From: Lates calcarifer
Taxonomy: Eukaryota > Chordata > Actinopteri > Centropomidae
DNA length: 64,000 nt
Assembly (NCBI RefSeq): GCF_001640805.2
Contig: NC_066833.1
Coordinates: 15,748,813-15,812,812 of the forward strand
Reading direction: 5' to 3'
This document shows positions 40,069-52,146 of the stretch, piece after piece (the stretch's first letter is position 1; each line of letters opens with the position of its first letter). Below the pieces are notes generated by a model. That model did not search any database. It was not told where the DNA came from and worked only from the letters and a program-made list of their open reading frames with translations. Both the position numbers and the translations under genes were made by a program.

Positions 40069-41248
40069 AATGATCTCGGTAAGAAAAAAAACAGCCTTTA
40101 TTCCGTCGAAAACTCGCTCCACATGTGAAACAGGGTCGAGGACAGTTTCACTTCATGCTGATATAAAAATACAATCAGGTTTGAAAAGTTTATAAACACT
40201 TGTTTTGTTGTTAAAGAGCTCATTTTAGGAACATTTGTTGTTCAGCTGTCAAGTTCCAACAGCAGCTCATGAAGGTGCGTCACCAAGATGAGTCCGACAA
40301 ACACACTTCCGTCGCAAAACTGTGACGTCTCATTAAAAAATTGAAGAGAGTAAATACAATGACATTGATAAGAATTTTAAAAATTAACTTAATATATTTC
40401 TAATTCACAATAAATCATGAATTAGGTTTTTTTATTTGATGGTGTCAGGATGTTTGTGGGTTCGTTGTAATTATCATGTATACCTGCAGAGGGCGTCAAT
40501 ACAATGAACTGCTGCACCTGTTTCTTCATCTGCTGCTGCTGCAAGTTTTTATATACAGTGTATAGTTAGAACTGAAAAACAGAATAGCAGGATTTCTCAG
40601 GGTGGATGCAAGACCAAAACAATTGCTCCGTGTTTCGTCAGGTGTCAACTTTTCCAACATCTTCCACAAAACCATCTCAGTACGAGATCACTGCAGCTAC
40701 TGTGACAATATAATGTAAAATAAATATTTAATACACCGATGGCTCAGTTAATTTGTACATTATTTGATAAAATATCACGCTAAAATGTTTGTCTTTATCT
40801 ATAAAGGCCACTTTCACGGTCACTGTGAAAAAAGGCAATGAAACCTTTTTTTCTGTGCACCTGATGAAGCCGATAAAACAAGAAGAAAAAACTACACCCA
40901 CTCAGTCCCAATCAAACACATTCTCTGCTAACTTCACCTGCCACACAAAACGATGCGTGCTGAGTGACACTAGAGGGCGCCTTGAGCCCAAGTCACGATC
41001 TGCGGCTTTGCCTGGATCCAGAAATCCGCTATTATCCAGTAAAGAAAAGTTTGGAGCAACCACCGGCTGGTGTTCATTGTGCTGGTGGTGCGCAGAACAG
41101 AAAACACTCGAATGAGTAAAAATAGCTCTCGCCCGTGCTGGAGTGATGTTTCAGAAAACCGCTGGATCGTAAGGATGGGCAACATGTTACAGAGGTAGAA
41201 CATCTCCAACTGCTGGCTTTTAACTTTTGCGTTGGGACACAACTAGAG
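40069..41248. promoter_or_regulatory. Divergent promoter region between gpr89 and the CD200-like gene
   Basis: gpr89 starts at 40068 going left. The CD200-like gene has a proposed 5' UTR exon ending at 41248 (GAG then GTGAGTG) going right. Within the interval are an ETS-type ACTTCCG at 40305-40311 and a CRE-like TGACGTC at 40323-40329, both placed where a housekeeping gpr89 promoter would lie. Two CTCF-like motifs sit further out, near 40484-40498 and 40967-40981. These are motif matches only. Confidence 0.4.
40965..40985 (+). promoter_or_regulatory. CTCF-like motif
   Basis: ACACTAGAGGGCGC fits the core CCASYAGRKGGCRS at 13 of 14 positions by eye. A second, weaker match in the same orientation (CCTGCAGAGGGCGT, 12 of 14) lies at about 40483-40496. 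Confidence 0.4.
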
Positions 41249-41855
41249 GTGAGTGTCTCGTCTCATGGGTGTATTGTAATAGACATTATATGACACTTAA
41301 TTCAGTTCTCTTTATTAACAACAGCTGATCCAATTTAATCAATTAAAACTGTGGAGTTTATATATAATTTCTGTTTATCTTTTGTGAGTAATGGACTGTA
41401 ATAGCTTAGTATTTAATTGTTTAGTTCATTGAAAGTCATTGCATGAGACTTTAATTCAGCCTAGAGTTAATTTGGTCAGTGAAGTAGCAGAAAAAAATCT
41501 TTCACATGTCTAAAGGGCTCTTATAACTTTGAGAACAACTACTGATTTATGTCTAATCTGAAAATCTTTGTACAGATGGGATGTTGTGGCACTTAAAGAA
41601 AATATGTTTGCACTGCATCTCACTGAACAGTTTTCCTGAGACTGTAATGCAATTACACATGTTGAATAGCATCTAGTGACCACAGGAGCTGAACTGGCTC
41701 TGGGAGTAAGAGAAATGAGGTTAGCTCAGCTCATCCACATTCTTTCTGTATCACTGCTGGATCAGCAGCTGGGACAGTTTGAGTTCATGTTTCGCTTACT
41801 AATGATAATTAATGTTTCTCCATACCACAGTACCGCTCATCCATCTCCCTGTTAA

Positions 41856-41882
41856 ATGAGCAATGAAGAAGATGATGATTGA
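41856..41882 (+). promoter_or_regulatory. Upstream ORF overlapping the CD200-like start codon
   Basis: An ATG with A at -3 opens an 8-codon frame (MSNEEDDD, then TGA). It begins 7 nt before the main ATG at 41863 and ends inside the coding sequence in another frame. It lies in the second exon, after the acceptor ending at 41830. Such overlapping uORFs usually lower translation of the main frame. Confidence 0.6.
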
Positions 41883-44800
41883 TGATTCCCGTAGGAAAGG
41901 TCTGCAGGTGTGTTTACTCCTGCTGCTAGTGGAAAGACTACAGGGTGAGTATGCTAAGCCAAGAAGATATGGACAAAGACAAATTGAGACCTCATAATAC
42001 ACTAAATTAGAGTATTTTCTATGTACAGTATGTTACTGACATTAGGATGGATGTATCAGGCAGGGTAACAGCACCAGAGCGCCAGGAAGCTCCAGTAGAG
42101 AAGCCCTTCACTCTGACCTGCAGTGTTTCGAGGGAACGAAGTGAATCCCTGAGACAGGTGCGTTGGCTGGATGTCCAGAACCAGACCCTGTTGAGCTACC
42201 AACCGGGCAACAGAGACAGCGTGAGTGGACAGCAGCACGTGGAGCTTGCCACCTCCCCAAAGGACACCTCAGCCATCACCATCCGCAGGGTGGGCTTCCG
42301 TGATGAGGGCTGCTACACCTGCATCTTTGACATGCATCCATCTGGTTCAAAGATGGGACAGACCTGCCTCACTGTTACCTGTGAGTAAAGCCCTTAAGCC
42401 CTTTTACCATATGAGGTTATTGGTACTGTTTTTTATTGCAGAAAAGTTTCAAAAGGTAAAGGTGCAGTCCTTTTTAAAAATACACCAGGTGCTAACAGTA
42501 TGATATGAAAGTAGCAGTATGACACATACTTGAATGTTTAATGAAAGTAGAGTTTTCAGCCTATGATGCAAGACAGGAAATGACAGTGCAGTTGCAGACA
42601 GGTTGAGTAATGATCGCGGTGACAAACTTAAAGGAGACAGATCTCACAGAAACAGATGACCTGGTGAGTTCAAATAACCAGAGTCAGATGCTTGAATCAG
42701 ATGAGATGCCCTGTCCTCTGTTTGATACAGATTCAGTATCATTCGCAGCTGTTTTTGTGTTTGAATTTGAAAGATTTGTTAAAGAAAGCTACCAGTTTAA
42801 GTGAGGAATTACATGGCCTGACAGATGTTTTTACTTGGGAATCATAAAATGACAGTTGTCTGAATTCAGTTACCATTGTTTCTGCCCCTGTTGGTGTTTG
42901 GCTTAACTGATCTTGGATGCCTGCCCCTTGCACCCGCCATTAAAATTAAACAAAGCCAATTCTCCAGTAGACTCCAGGGATAGTTACTCCTCCCTACAAC
43001 CTGGATCTCAATCTTCTGTGGGGATTTACTGAGAAAATATGTGAATACAGATGTCCCTAACCACCCCTAACCTCTGAACACAAGTTGATGAGACTGTTGA
43101 GGCCCAGCCAGTCATGTTAATAAAGAGCTGTGGAGCAGAGGGAGAAGGAGAGCTCATTCTACTAACCAGAAACAGCTGGTGCAGATTCCAGTGACTGGTT
43201 TTTGTTTGGGTGCCTCATATTTCTGAATATTAACATTGTCCTGTTTTTCACCCTCTGTCTCCCCCGTTTTGTTCTTTATCTTTCTACTCCCCCATCCATC
43301 ATTCTTGTACTGGATGGTGGTCTTCTTTAACCCCAGCTCAAGTGACCATTGACAGCAACAAGACCGCAGTGAGCGGCAAGAAGGTGGCCCTCTCCTGCTC
43401 CTACGGTTTGCCCGAAAAGGTGCAGGAGATCATATGGAGATACACCCCTGCACAAGGAGAGTCCACAGAGGTGGCTTCCTTTGCAAAGCGGAGTGACCCC
43501 ATGATTGAGCCATCATACCAGGGAAGGGTCTGGCTCAGTGCCTCCCTGTCTGATAGCAAGCTCACCATCCAGCCCGTCGCTATCCAGGACGAAGGCTGCT
43601 ACACCTGCCTGTACAACACACATCCTGACGGGCCAAAGAGTTCCACGGTCTGCCTCTCCACATACGGTAAACATCTTTTTTCCCAACCAGCTCCAACAAT
43701 GATTAAATTACATTACATACAATATTTATAAAAGGCCCAGTTTACGTACAATATACTGGCCATAAAGATGGGTTAGAGGATATGTTCAGACTTTTTCAAT
43801 GCTGTCTTAATACAGGATTCACGTGCTTATATGTACATTGAAATTGCAAGTGGTTGCTCTTATCAGTCCTCCTGCTCATCATATGCATGTCACACCATGA
43901 TGGGTGAGCTGTGCAGAGGTGAGAGAGGGGCCAAACATTGTACTCATCTCTGTAGTTCTCTCTTTTTTTATATGTCACACAACTATTTGTGGCACTTTTC
44001 ACATGTACGTCACTGTGAGTGACTTCCAGGAGAGACTGTCCCAGTATGAATTTGAAAATGTGTCATTACCCCCCTTTTTTAAAGAAGAAAAATCACATCA
44101 CCCACTTCGGATGATGGCCATCTTTTCACTCTGTCTGGATCAGCTATAGATACTAGTGATTTCCAACATGGCTCCCTCACCTCATCTTATGAACTAGTTC
44201 TGAGAGATCATAAACCAGCCTTTGTTTGGAAACATGAAAACAAATTCAAGCAAATTCAAGCAGTTCAGCAAATTGACAAAGTTTACTTTAGGCCAACAGA
44301 CTAAAAGATCTTCAGCTCTAGAGCTTGCTGCAAAAATGGATAAAAATCTGATATTCAGGCAGATAAATGTATTTGTGTTAATCTCAGTGAGAGAATTTTC
44401 TTTTTGTTTTTTATGAATAATAAGTTGTTTTATTGAGAGATTTTCAGATGCATATTCTTGCAGGCTAGATGTGAGTGATGATGTCTCACAGTAGATAGGA
44501 GCTGGGAAGAGTGGCTCTTGTGGGAGAAATAACAGAGGCAGTGAAACTTAACCTTGGTGTTTGTGTGTGTAGGAAAGACAGGCACCCCTGGGATTTAGAC
44601 AGGAATGTTGATCTTTTCTTCCTGATTGTAGCCACTGAATGTTTTCATGATACAGCAGCAAAGCTAAGCTGTTGGATGATTTGTCAACACACAAACACAG
44701 AGCAGTGTGTCCATGTGAAGAATGGGCCATTCGAAAGAATGATGGAGGCAGGGAGTGAGGTCCTGATGCATGACTGTGTCAGTGTTTGCAGCAGACAGTG

Positions 44801-47800
44801 ATTCCCTCTGTGCTTTGTCTCTCTCTCCCTTTGCTCATTTGCGTTCCCACTTTTCTCCCGCTCCCTTTCTCTCACAGTTATCTCAACAAACAGATGTGCT
44901 TTTGTTTGAAATTGAACTGTACAGTACAGTAGGTGTTTCTAATAGTGGGGCTCAATTAGCATTAATGTATATTTTTTTTCTTGCTGCTCATTGCTGCCAG
45001 TAGTCTTTCACCCTCATCCCATTCTTGATGATGATGCAATGCCCCCCCTACTGTGTGATCGCCAGTAGTACTCAAACATATTATTCTTGTTTTTACTAAG
45101 ATAGGCTAAGACAGGTGACTATGTGACCCCAGACTGTGTGTGTCTTAAGTCTATGAGAATTTGTGCGATCTGAAAATTTGTTTTCTAAGCCTGGAAATGT
45201 CTAAGAAAACATTATTAAGCATTTGGAAAGGTCATAAAAATGATATTTGATTTATGAAAACGTGATGGTAACCTGAAAATTGTGCTGTAATGCAATTGCT
45301 CTGCGGAAGTCATTATGCAGAAATTTAATTAGTCAGTGAGCTCAATTCAACATGAAATGAAGGGACCAATTCAGACATAACTGTACAGTTTCAGGCACTG
45401 TTATGTCATACTAAATGTCAGTGGTCAAAGATGTATTCAGATCCTTTAAAGAAACAGTAAAGCAGTGTAAAAATACTCAAGGACAACTAAAAGTCCTGAA
45501 TTCAAAATATCCCTTGTAGAAATATACCTAAGTGTATTATAAGTCCCACATGAGTGTTATTATACAGTATATAATAATAGTATAGTTTATGAGCATAACA
45601 CAATATTATTCACAAAATAATTTGTAATTATAGTAAAGTACAGTATGTTCCTATTAATTCTAGTGAAGTAGATGTATGGAATAACATAACATGAACATAT
45701 TCAAAATTGTACTAACACTTTAATTGAATGTACTTAATTGCTGTATGCAGCACAAATGAATTCTTTTGGAAGGAATTGTTTAATTTACATATTTGGTTAA
45801 TTCCTTCGTCTGTGTACTTAAAGCGTAACATTCAGTGGAAATTAATTCTTTATGTTGTATGTGAAAGTAAAAATTAATTGAATTTGATACCTTCCTACCA
45901 TTTGTAAATGCAGCCTTTAATATAAGCAGCACAGAGTATTATAAATCCAGTGTTACGATACAGAAAAGCTACTACATGGAAAAACTGTGGAATTTAATTT
46001 TAAGCGAGAGCCATAATTCTTTCAGATTTCACACCAGCTTCGTGCTCATTCGTAGGGCATTATGGTTTGGATTGTTATCAACATTTTTTTCCTTTTGTGG
46101 TTCTGATCCTATCCAGACCGACGGTGGGTGAAGTTCATCAACTAAAACTCTGAGAAGACGATGAAACTGTCAGGGCCAAATATCTGTGGCTAAACGCGTT
46201 CTTGCCAACAAAAATGCTCTCCGTTCCAGTGTATCACATTCCTCGCTCAGCCCAGAGAACAGAGAATTGAAAACAGCCACAGATTTACTTATGGATATTA
46301 AGTGTGCAGGAATTCACATACCATTACTGATCCAAAGGCTTCAAGGTTTTTCCCAGGTAGCAAAGATGTAAAAAGACAAACCTTACTAACATTTGAGTTT
46401 AGTTCAATTTGTAGATTAAAATAATGTGTTTCATATGTCTGCCACTGACAGCATACTTTACTTAATTCACTGTGTTTTATCACTATGCGATAACTTTTCC
46501 AGAGTTTTCAGGCGTCTGCATTTCACACTCAGAATAAGGGAACAAAAGATGAAGGAAAAATATATTGTTCATTTCAGTGAACCTGTCCTATGTGCAGCAT
46601 GTGTGTAAATGTGCACCAGTGTGTAGTGATGGTAGTTCTAGCTCTCTCTCTCTGTTTGCCTCAGTGCTGCCCAAACCCCAGGTGAGCTACAAGACCACCT
46701 CTTCAGGTGTGATCGAGGCCAACTGCACCTCTGTGTCGCGTCCCCCAGCAGAGATTGTGTGGAACGTGGAGAGAGATAACCGCACCATGGGCCCACCTGT
46801 GACCACACAGCTCCCACAGGGTGATGGGACCACTCTGGTCATCAGTACGCTGACCGTCCAGTCAGGGCTGCTGAAAGATGTGTCTGTCAAATGTTTGGTG
46901 CACCACAAAGGGCTTGAGTCACCAATTGCTGTATCCATGAACACTAAAAGTGAGTTGGTGTCAGTGAACCGTCGCTTCCATGTGGATCTCCATTTCAAAA
47001 TTTTAATAGCATTGTGCCCTCTTTTGTCCAGGCCTACACCAAGCCTTTTACATATCATCATTACCTGCCTACTTTACAAGAAGCCTATCAGCAAGCCTGA
47101 CCATTATAACCAAGAATATTAAAAAAGGCAGATATTGTTTTTGTCTCTAAGACATAGTTTGACATTTTGGGAAACATGCTTTTTTACTTTCTGGGAAATT
47201 ATATCACTATCATCTCTGTCTGTCCAAATGAAGCTACAGCCAGTAGCTGGTTAGCATAGCTTAGCACAAAGACTGGAGATGAGGAGAAACAGCTAGCCTG
47301 GCTCTGTCCCAAGATCTGATCCATTATTTCTTTTTCTGAGGTGCTGGTCGGTGGATTGTGGTAGAGCTAGGCTAGCTGTTGCTAAGTTAAGCTAACCAGA
47401 TACTATGCCTTTAACTAAAATAAATCTCCAATCCCCATTAGTTTTAATGCAGCTGATGAATGGACAGGAGGTAATGTGAAATGTGTGACTGTCATGACTT
47501 TAATTTACTGATAATCTTTACTTTACTTTGTGGGTCGAGTGCATATATTAGAAAATCAAACAGAGAAATCAAACAGAAGTAATTTAATCTTTTAATGTAA
47601 TTTAATCAATGATGGTACATAAAAGGGAATCAGTATTCAGACCAACCTAGTCTTTACAGTACACAGACATAAATAACAACACATACATTTAGCTTCTTAT
47701 ACCCTTAATCTGGCCTCTACAAGGAATTTGATATGATATGATTTACATACTGTTCTTTTTGAAAAAAGAACACGACTGCTAAAACTGCAAATCAGTTCTC

Positions 47801-48921
47801 TGCCTTCCTCCCTTCCAGTTGGGACGGCTCTCACCATCCTGATCTCAGTCACCACAGTAGCAGCTCTATTGGTCATGTCCCTCTGCTTCTGCCTTTGGAA
47901 GTGTTTTTTGCGCAAAGAAGGTGAGTGTCTGATTCCCGTTGAATGTTTTGTAAGTTGTCAGTGGCAAGGTTTATATCAAGAATTTGGGGAAAACAAATTC
48001 TTTTGCATTGTCTCTAAGCACATGGAGACAATACTTTTCTTGAAACTGACATTGTTCTCCTTGGGAGAGTTTCTGCAGATTTACATCCATGTCACTGTCA
48101 TTCTAATGTACACAAATCATTTGAAGGTTAATAAAATTTCATTTTTAGGGTCCCCTCCCTCTTGTGGGTTTTGGCAAACTGCCCAGGTACAACATAAACG
48201 ATAAAAAGGAACAGTTGGGATTTGCAGAAACATTGACTAGTTTTGCTGTTCCAGTTATGCTCTGAGATCTTGTTAAATTATTACAGGCTAGACATAATAT
48301 TCAAATCTGCTGATTTGGTATTAGTACTAGCAAAAGCTAAGATTGAAGTTCCAATAATTATGTTTTTATATTAACAAAAAAAGAATTTTGAAAAAGATTT
48401 TGAGCTGACAACAGAGCCTTTTAGTCTCATTTAGAACATGACAGTGATGTCAAAATCATGTTTTTTCCACCTGCACTCCGTCTATCTGCACTTTACTCTC
48501 AACTCACAATCACTGCTTTTGGTCTGTGCATGTAAGTAAATCGAGTATAATCGAGTAAAAGCAGAGTGAAAAATGGTGCCTCAGCAAAGAGGAGAAGTGA
48601 GACACAATCTGGAGTGATGAGGTCTGGTGCACATATTTGCTTTTATACTTAAGTGGCAGATGTTGGTGACACACTTCATGCCAGAGACTCTACTCTCTTC
48701 CATTGGCTCACAGACATGGGGTACTCAGACATAAGGTCTGCAGTTGGACCCATTTACCATTGCCACTGCCTCTTTTGGATCTGATCAAGACATGCTGTAG
48801 GCTGAAATGCTACTTGCTTTTACTTAAAAAGTATATAACTGTGTGTCCAGGCCTCATCACTCCAGATCACGTGCTGCACAAGCTCAGGCAGCTAAAGTAT
48901 CTGTATGACTCTAGCTACTGA
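41863..48921 (+). CDS. CD200 (OX-2)-like membrane glycoprotein with two V-type and one C-type Ig domains
   Basis: This is a type I cell-surface immunoglobulin-superfamily protein; CD200 proteins restrain myeloid cells through CD200R. Coding exons are 41863-41944 (signal peptide with hydrophobic VCLLLLLVE), 42060-42380 (V1), 43337-43666 (V2), 46665-46949 (C domain), 47819-47920 (TM) and 48851-48921 (tail), giving 396 aa. Each Ig exon is bounded by phase-1 introns. Both V domains carry the CD200-type DEGCYTC motif before a late cysteine (TCLTV, VCLST) and lie at about residues 28-134 and 135-244. The C domain (245-339) has NCTS and DNRT glycosylation sites and a TARP-like RPPAEIVW segment. The TM is at about 344-366, followed by KCFLRKE. 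An alternative last exon, 49169-49176, would end the protein after two residues (375 aa). Mammalian CD200 has one V domain, so the extra one is unusual. The family call rests on motif similarity; another CD200-related fish receptor is possible. Confidence 0.8.
45421..45560 (+). repeat. Dispersed fish repeat copy in CD200-like intron
   Basis: 'gtggtcaaagatgtattcag', then 'atcctttaaagaaacagtaa', 'aaaatactcaagg' and 'aaaagtcctgaattcaaaat' follow the order of a very common teleost repeat built around serial AAGTA-type units. Confidence 0.6.
47145..47440 (+). repeat. Dispersed percomorph repeat copy
   Basis: 'gtttgacattttgggaaaca', 'tgaagctacagccagtagct', 'ggttagcatagcttagcaca' and 'aaacagctagcctggctctg' occur in the standard order of an abundant fish SINE-like family. 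It sits in the intron between the C-domain and TM exons. Confidence 0.7.
48607..48867 (+). repeat. 21-bp inverted repeat around a candidate splice acceptor
   Basis: The arm at 48607-48627 is complementary to 48847-48867 at 20 of 21 positions. The remaining pair would be a G-U wobble in RNA. The right arm spans the CAG acceptor (48848-48850) and the first bases of the proposed CD200-like tail exon. Confidence 0.75.
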
Positions 48922-49176
48922 ATATGCAGCTGTGATGTCTCTCTATGTGTTCCTTTACAAGCAGTAGTTTTCCAACATTGAACATTTCCAGGTATGAAGA
49001 GGGATGTTCACTGGAATGCTTTGGTGATCCTCATTACCAGCTCTGTCATGTTCTCACAGCTGCACCAAGTCAGATTTGAAATTACATTTTCCTTTAATGA
49101 AACAGGAAAATGAACTTATGCTTCAGAATTTAACAACTCTTCTACGGACTTTGTGTGTTTCTTTTCAGTGGATTAA

Positions 49177-50260
49177 TTTTCACAACAGACCAGAGCCTGA
49201 ATGGAAGAGGCAGTGCTTCTCAGAGCCAACCTTGCAGAACTGATTCCTTGCATCATCATCATCATCTTGGTACAAATTGAAGATGATCTGACGCACCTCT
49301 ACGGGGGTGTAGAATACAATCCTATTTATGAGCACCAACCATAGGACATTCACCTCTGCTCTTCCGTCTCTTCATCTGACTCTTATATAATCTAAATATA
49401 TAATCTGTCAGGATGTCTTTTTATTTCTCCTCTGGCTCTGTAAGCGATCAACTCGATAGCTACACATTCCACAGCAAACAGCCAAGTCAGTAGAGTCAGC
49501 AGTGTCACTATATGGCAAACAGTACAGTGATTTTGCTGTTACAATGTATTTTATGTCCTTTGTTTGTCTCTGCCTTTAAGTCTGGTGATATTTTATATTT
49601 TTCTTATTTAACAAATCCCATGAAATGACAAAAAAACACATCAATGAGCCAAATGATGCACCAGTGACATGAACGTGGGCACTGTAGTTATTTTAAATTG
49701 ATCCTATCGACACAACTCTGCCTCCACTAGTACACCAAAGGTGTATTAATCTGTGGCTAAAAATAGTTGTCAACAAATGCACTATTTACTACTGTTTGAG
49801 TAACATTTGCTATAAACTACACTGCACGGCTGTATTAGGAGATTACTTGGCTTTTTTAAATCTTGAAACCATACATTCATATCTTATTTTGAAAGATTCA
49901 TGTCTTAGTCTAGGCTAGTTCCCAAGCCCAACCAGTACTGTAGAGATGGACTAATGCTTTAACATTTTTGCCATATTCATGGAATTTTTTTACATTAGGA
50001 AAAATATACAATATTGCCTTATCCTTAAAATAACACAGCTAATCGGCAGTATGAGCTTCCCTTTAAGGTTTTTCTTCTTGTACCTCAGTCGATGGCCTCC
50101 ATCACCTCTGTGATTTGTGAAAGCTGGGTGGGGTCATGGGCAGTCTTCTCAAGATAAACTAAAAAGGCTGTTTGTTTAATATATATTGCAAATTTTCCAA
50201 CACGTTTCAAAGTCTGCTCATGTGTGTTGTGAGAGAGAGAGAGAGAGAGAGAGTGTGTTA

Positions 50261-50300
<40 letters not shown>

Positions 50301-51001
50301 GTTAAATTTCATGGACAGATAGCTTGAATCAATTCCCTGAGGAGGCAGCACTGAAACCTTTTTGGTGCCTCTGAAAGGAATGTGTGTCTTGTTGCCTGTC
50401 TGCATCACAGAATCGGATGAGTTCCTGTGAGTGAACTCAGGTTGGGCTGTGGTGGGGTGTTGAGTTTGGGTTGCTGAGTGGATTTAGAAATTACACGAAG
50501 GCTGCAGGTACAACACCCCAGAGAGTCATTTTGCTCCTCTAAATATGCTTGAACAAAAACCTAAAATGCCAGCTCACGTTTATGTTGCTCTGGATCACTG
50601 TGGCACCCACATGCCTAAAATATAATGTAATGATGCTTCTTGGATATATTATGTTTGTATGTGTAGATGCATTTAAAAATATAAGCTTCATGCTGAAATA
50701 GTCTCGCATATCAAAGCATATGTTTTGAATCTTTATATTGACTATATGACATGAAGGTTATCAGACTTCAAGCTCAGTAATTTAATTGCATTCCTCTTTA
50801 GTCATGATTTTCAGCAGCGCACTTCTGTCTGGCAGTTTCTATATATACATACAATACTGACTATGAACTCAGAGCTTATATCAGTATAAGTCTGAAATGT
50901 AGTTTCAGATAATAATTGGAAATGTGTCACTGCATCCAGTCCTGTATGGAACAGCTGTAGCCATGAAAAAAAGAAAAGATTAAACAATACATTATGTCCA
51001 A
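49177..51001. other. Spacer and probable CD200-like 3' UTR
   Basis: No recognisable exon. It contains an ATC-repeat tract just after the alternative stop (49249-49265) and (GA)n followed by (GT)n at 50229-50298. The minus-strand open frame across the GT tract is low-complexity and is not accepted as a gene. Confidence 0.5.
50229..50298. repeat. (GA)n/(GT)n compound microsatellite
   Basis: A GA run (about 50229-50253) is followed by a GT run (about 50263-50296). Confidence 0.9.
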
Positions 51002-51230
51002 CTATGTAAACTTGAATATAATAAAAGCAACAAACAGAACAATAAAAACATAAAACATAAGTTTCTGTAACTTTATAAATTTAAAATCTTTCCACCCTTT
51101 CAGCTTTTTCAGCTTAGCCTTGTACACTGGATTCATAAAAACATTCCTCTCTGGTGTACCAGACCTGCCGGCCAGATGCTCATTTTTCAAGGCCTTTTTC
51201 ATCCTAAGCCAAGCAGGGTTATGGTGGACC
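51002..51230 (-). CDS. Putative terminal exon of an unidentified protein with a C-terminal membrane anchor
   Basis: On the minus strand, a long T-rich tract and CTCTGCAG acceptor (AG at 51232-51231) lead into an open frame of 75 codons plus stop, in phase 2. The peptide starts VHHNPAWLRMKKALK and has a basic middle (KAKLKKLKGWKDFK). It ends with about 19 hydrophobic residues (LMFYVFIVLFVAFIIF) and only two or three residues after them, so it would be tail-anchored or end with a transmembrane helix. I do not recognise the family. Upstream exons would lie at higher coordinates, but I could not identify any; the IgC remnant at 52147-52400 is on the same strand but need not belong. It could also be a chance frame in AT-rich DNA. 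Confidence 0.35.
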
Positions 51231-52146
51231 CTGCAGAGCAAAAGAAAAAAAAAAACACACACACACATGCTGTGCACACAAAAAGCTTGTCCATTCAGTT
51301 CTGATGTATTCATAAGCTCTGGGATAACATACAGTATTTATTAGCTCTGTTAGACATATGTTTGTATTTGTAACTCAGCGCTTGTGTAAATATATAGCAT
51401 AAATAAATATCAGATTACAGCTAGAATAGAACATGACCAACAATATCCAGGCATTAAAACTCAATCAAGCTGAGATATCATTTCATTTTATTGGTTATTA
51501 AAAATAAATATGTAAACTATTATACTTTTATTCATTACAAAATGTAAAATTCTTACTGACCCATACTCCTGTCTAATAATCGTGCAGGCATCTGTTTAGC
51601 CAGTCAGAAGGCTTTCAAGCTGCAGAGCTGTAGACTGAGGCCACACACTCACACAGTTGGCTCATGCCTGTCTGTGTACAACACGACAACAGCCAACCGA
51701 TTTTCGTTCTGAAGTAGGAAAACAGAACAGATGACAAGCTTTTTCCTATTTCTCATTTTGGAGTAGGAGAACGGAAAACAAAAAAGAGCCATTTTCCGAT
51801 TTTCGTTTTGGGACATTGTGCGTTAAATTATTTTTATTTTGTCCCGGAAGTCACCTAATGAACAATAGCACAGGATCCCCATAGGCTAGCACAGTCATTT
51901 TATGTGCTGCCCAGCTAAGGTGAATAAAGCTAGTCTTAGCTATGTCTTAAAAATGTCCCAAGAGTGCATAAACATAAGAAAAATGTGTTTTATACAATAA
52001 TATATTTACACAATAATACTATATTATAATAGCATAATTATGGCTGGTTTGTGCTGTTGAGTCTCTAGGTTCCACTGTAAATATCAATGAACATATCTCA
52101 TTACAGGGACATAATGCTGATCCAGAAACTTATAATCCCTGTATAC

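Noticed and set aside
42038..42059. Earlier acceptors for the first V exon (after TAG near 42043 or CAG near 42028)
   Set aside because: Both put stop codons in frame with the signal-peptide exon. Only the acceptor ending at 42059 keeps the frame open.
46687..47061. 124-codon minus-strand open frame
   Set aside because: Antisense to the CD200-like C-domain exon.
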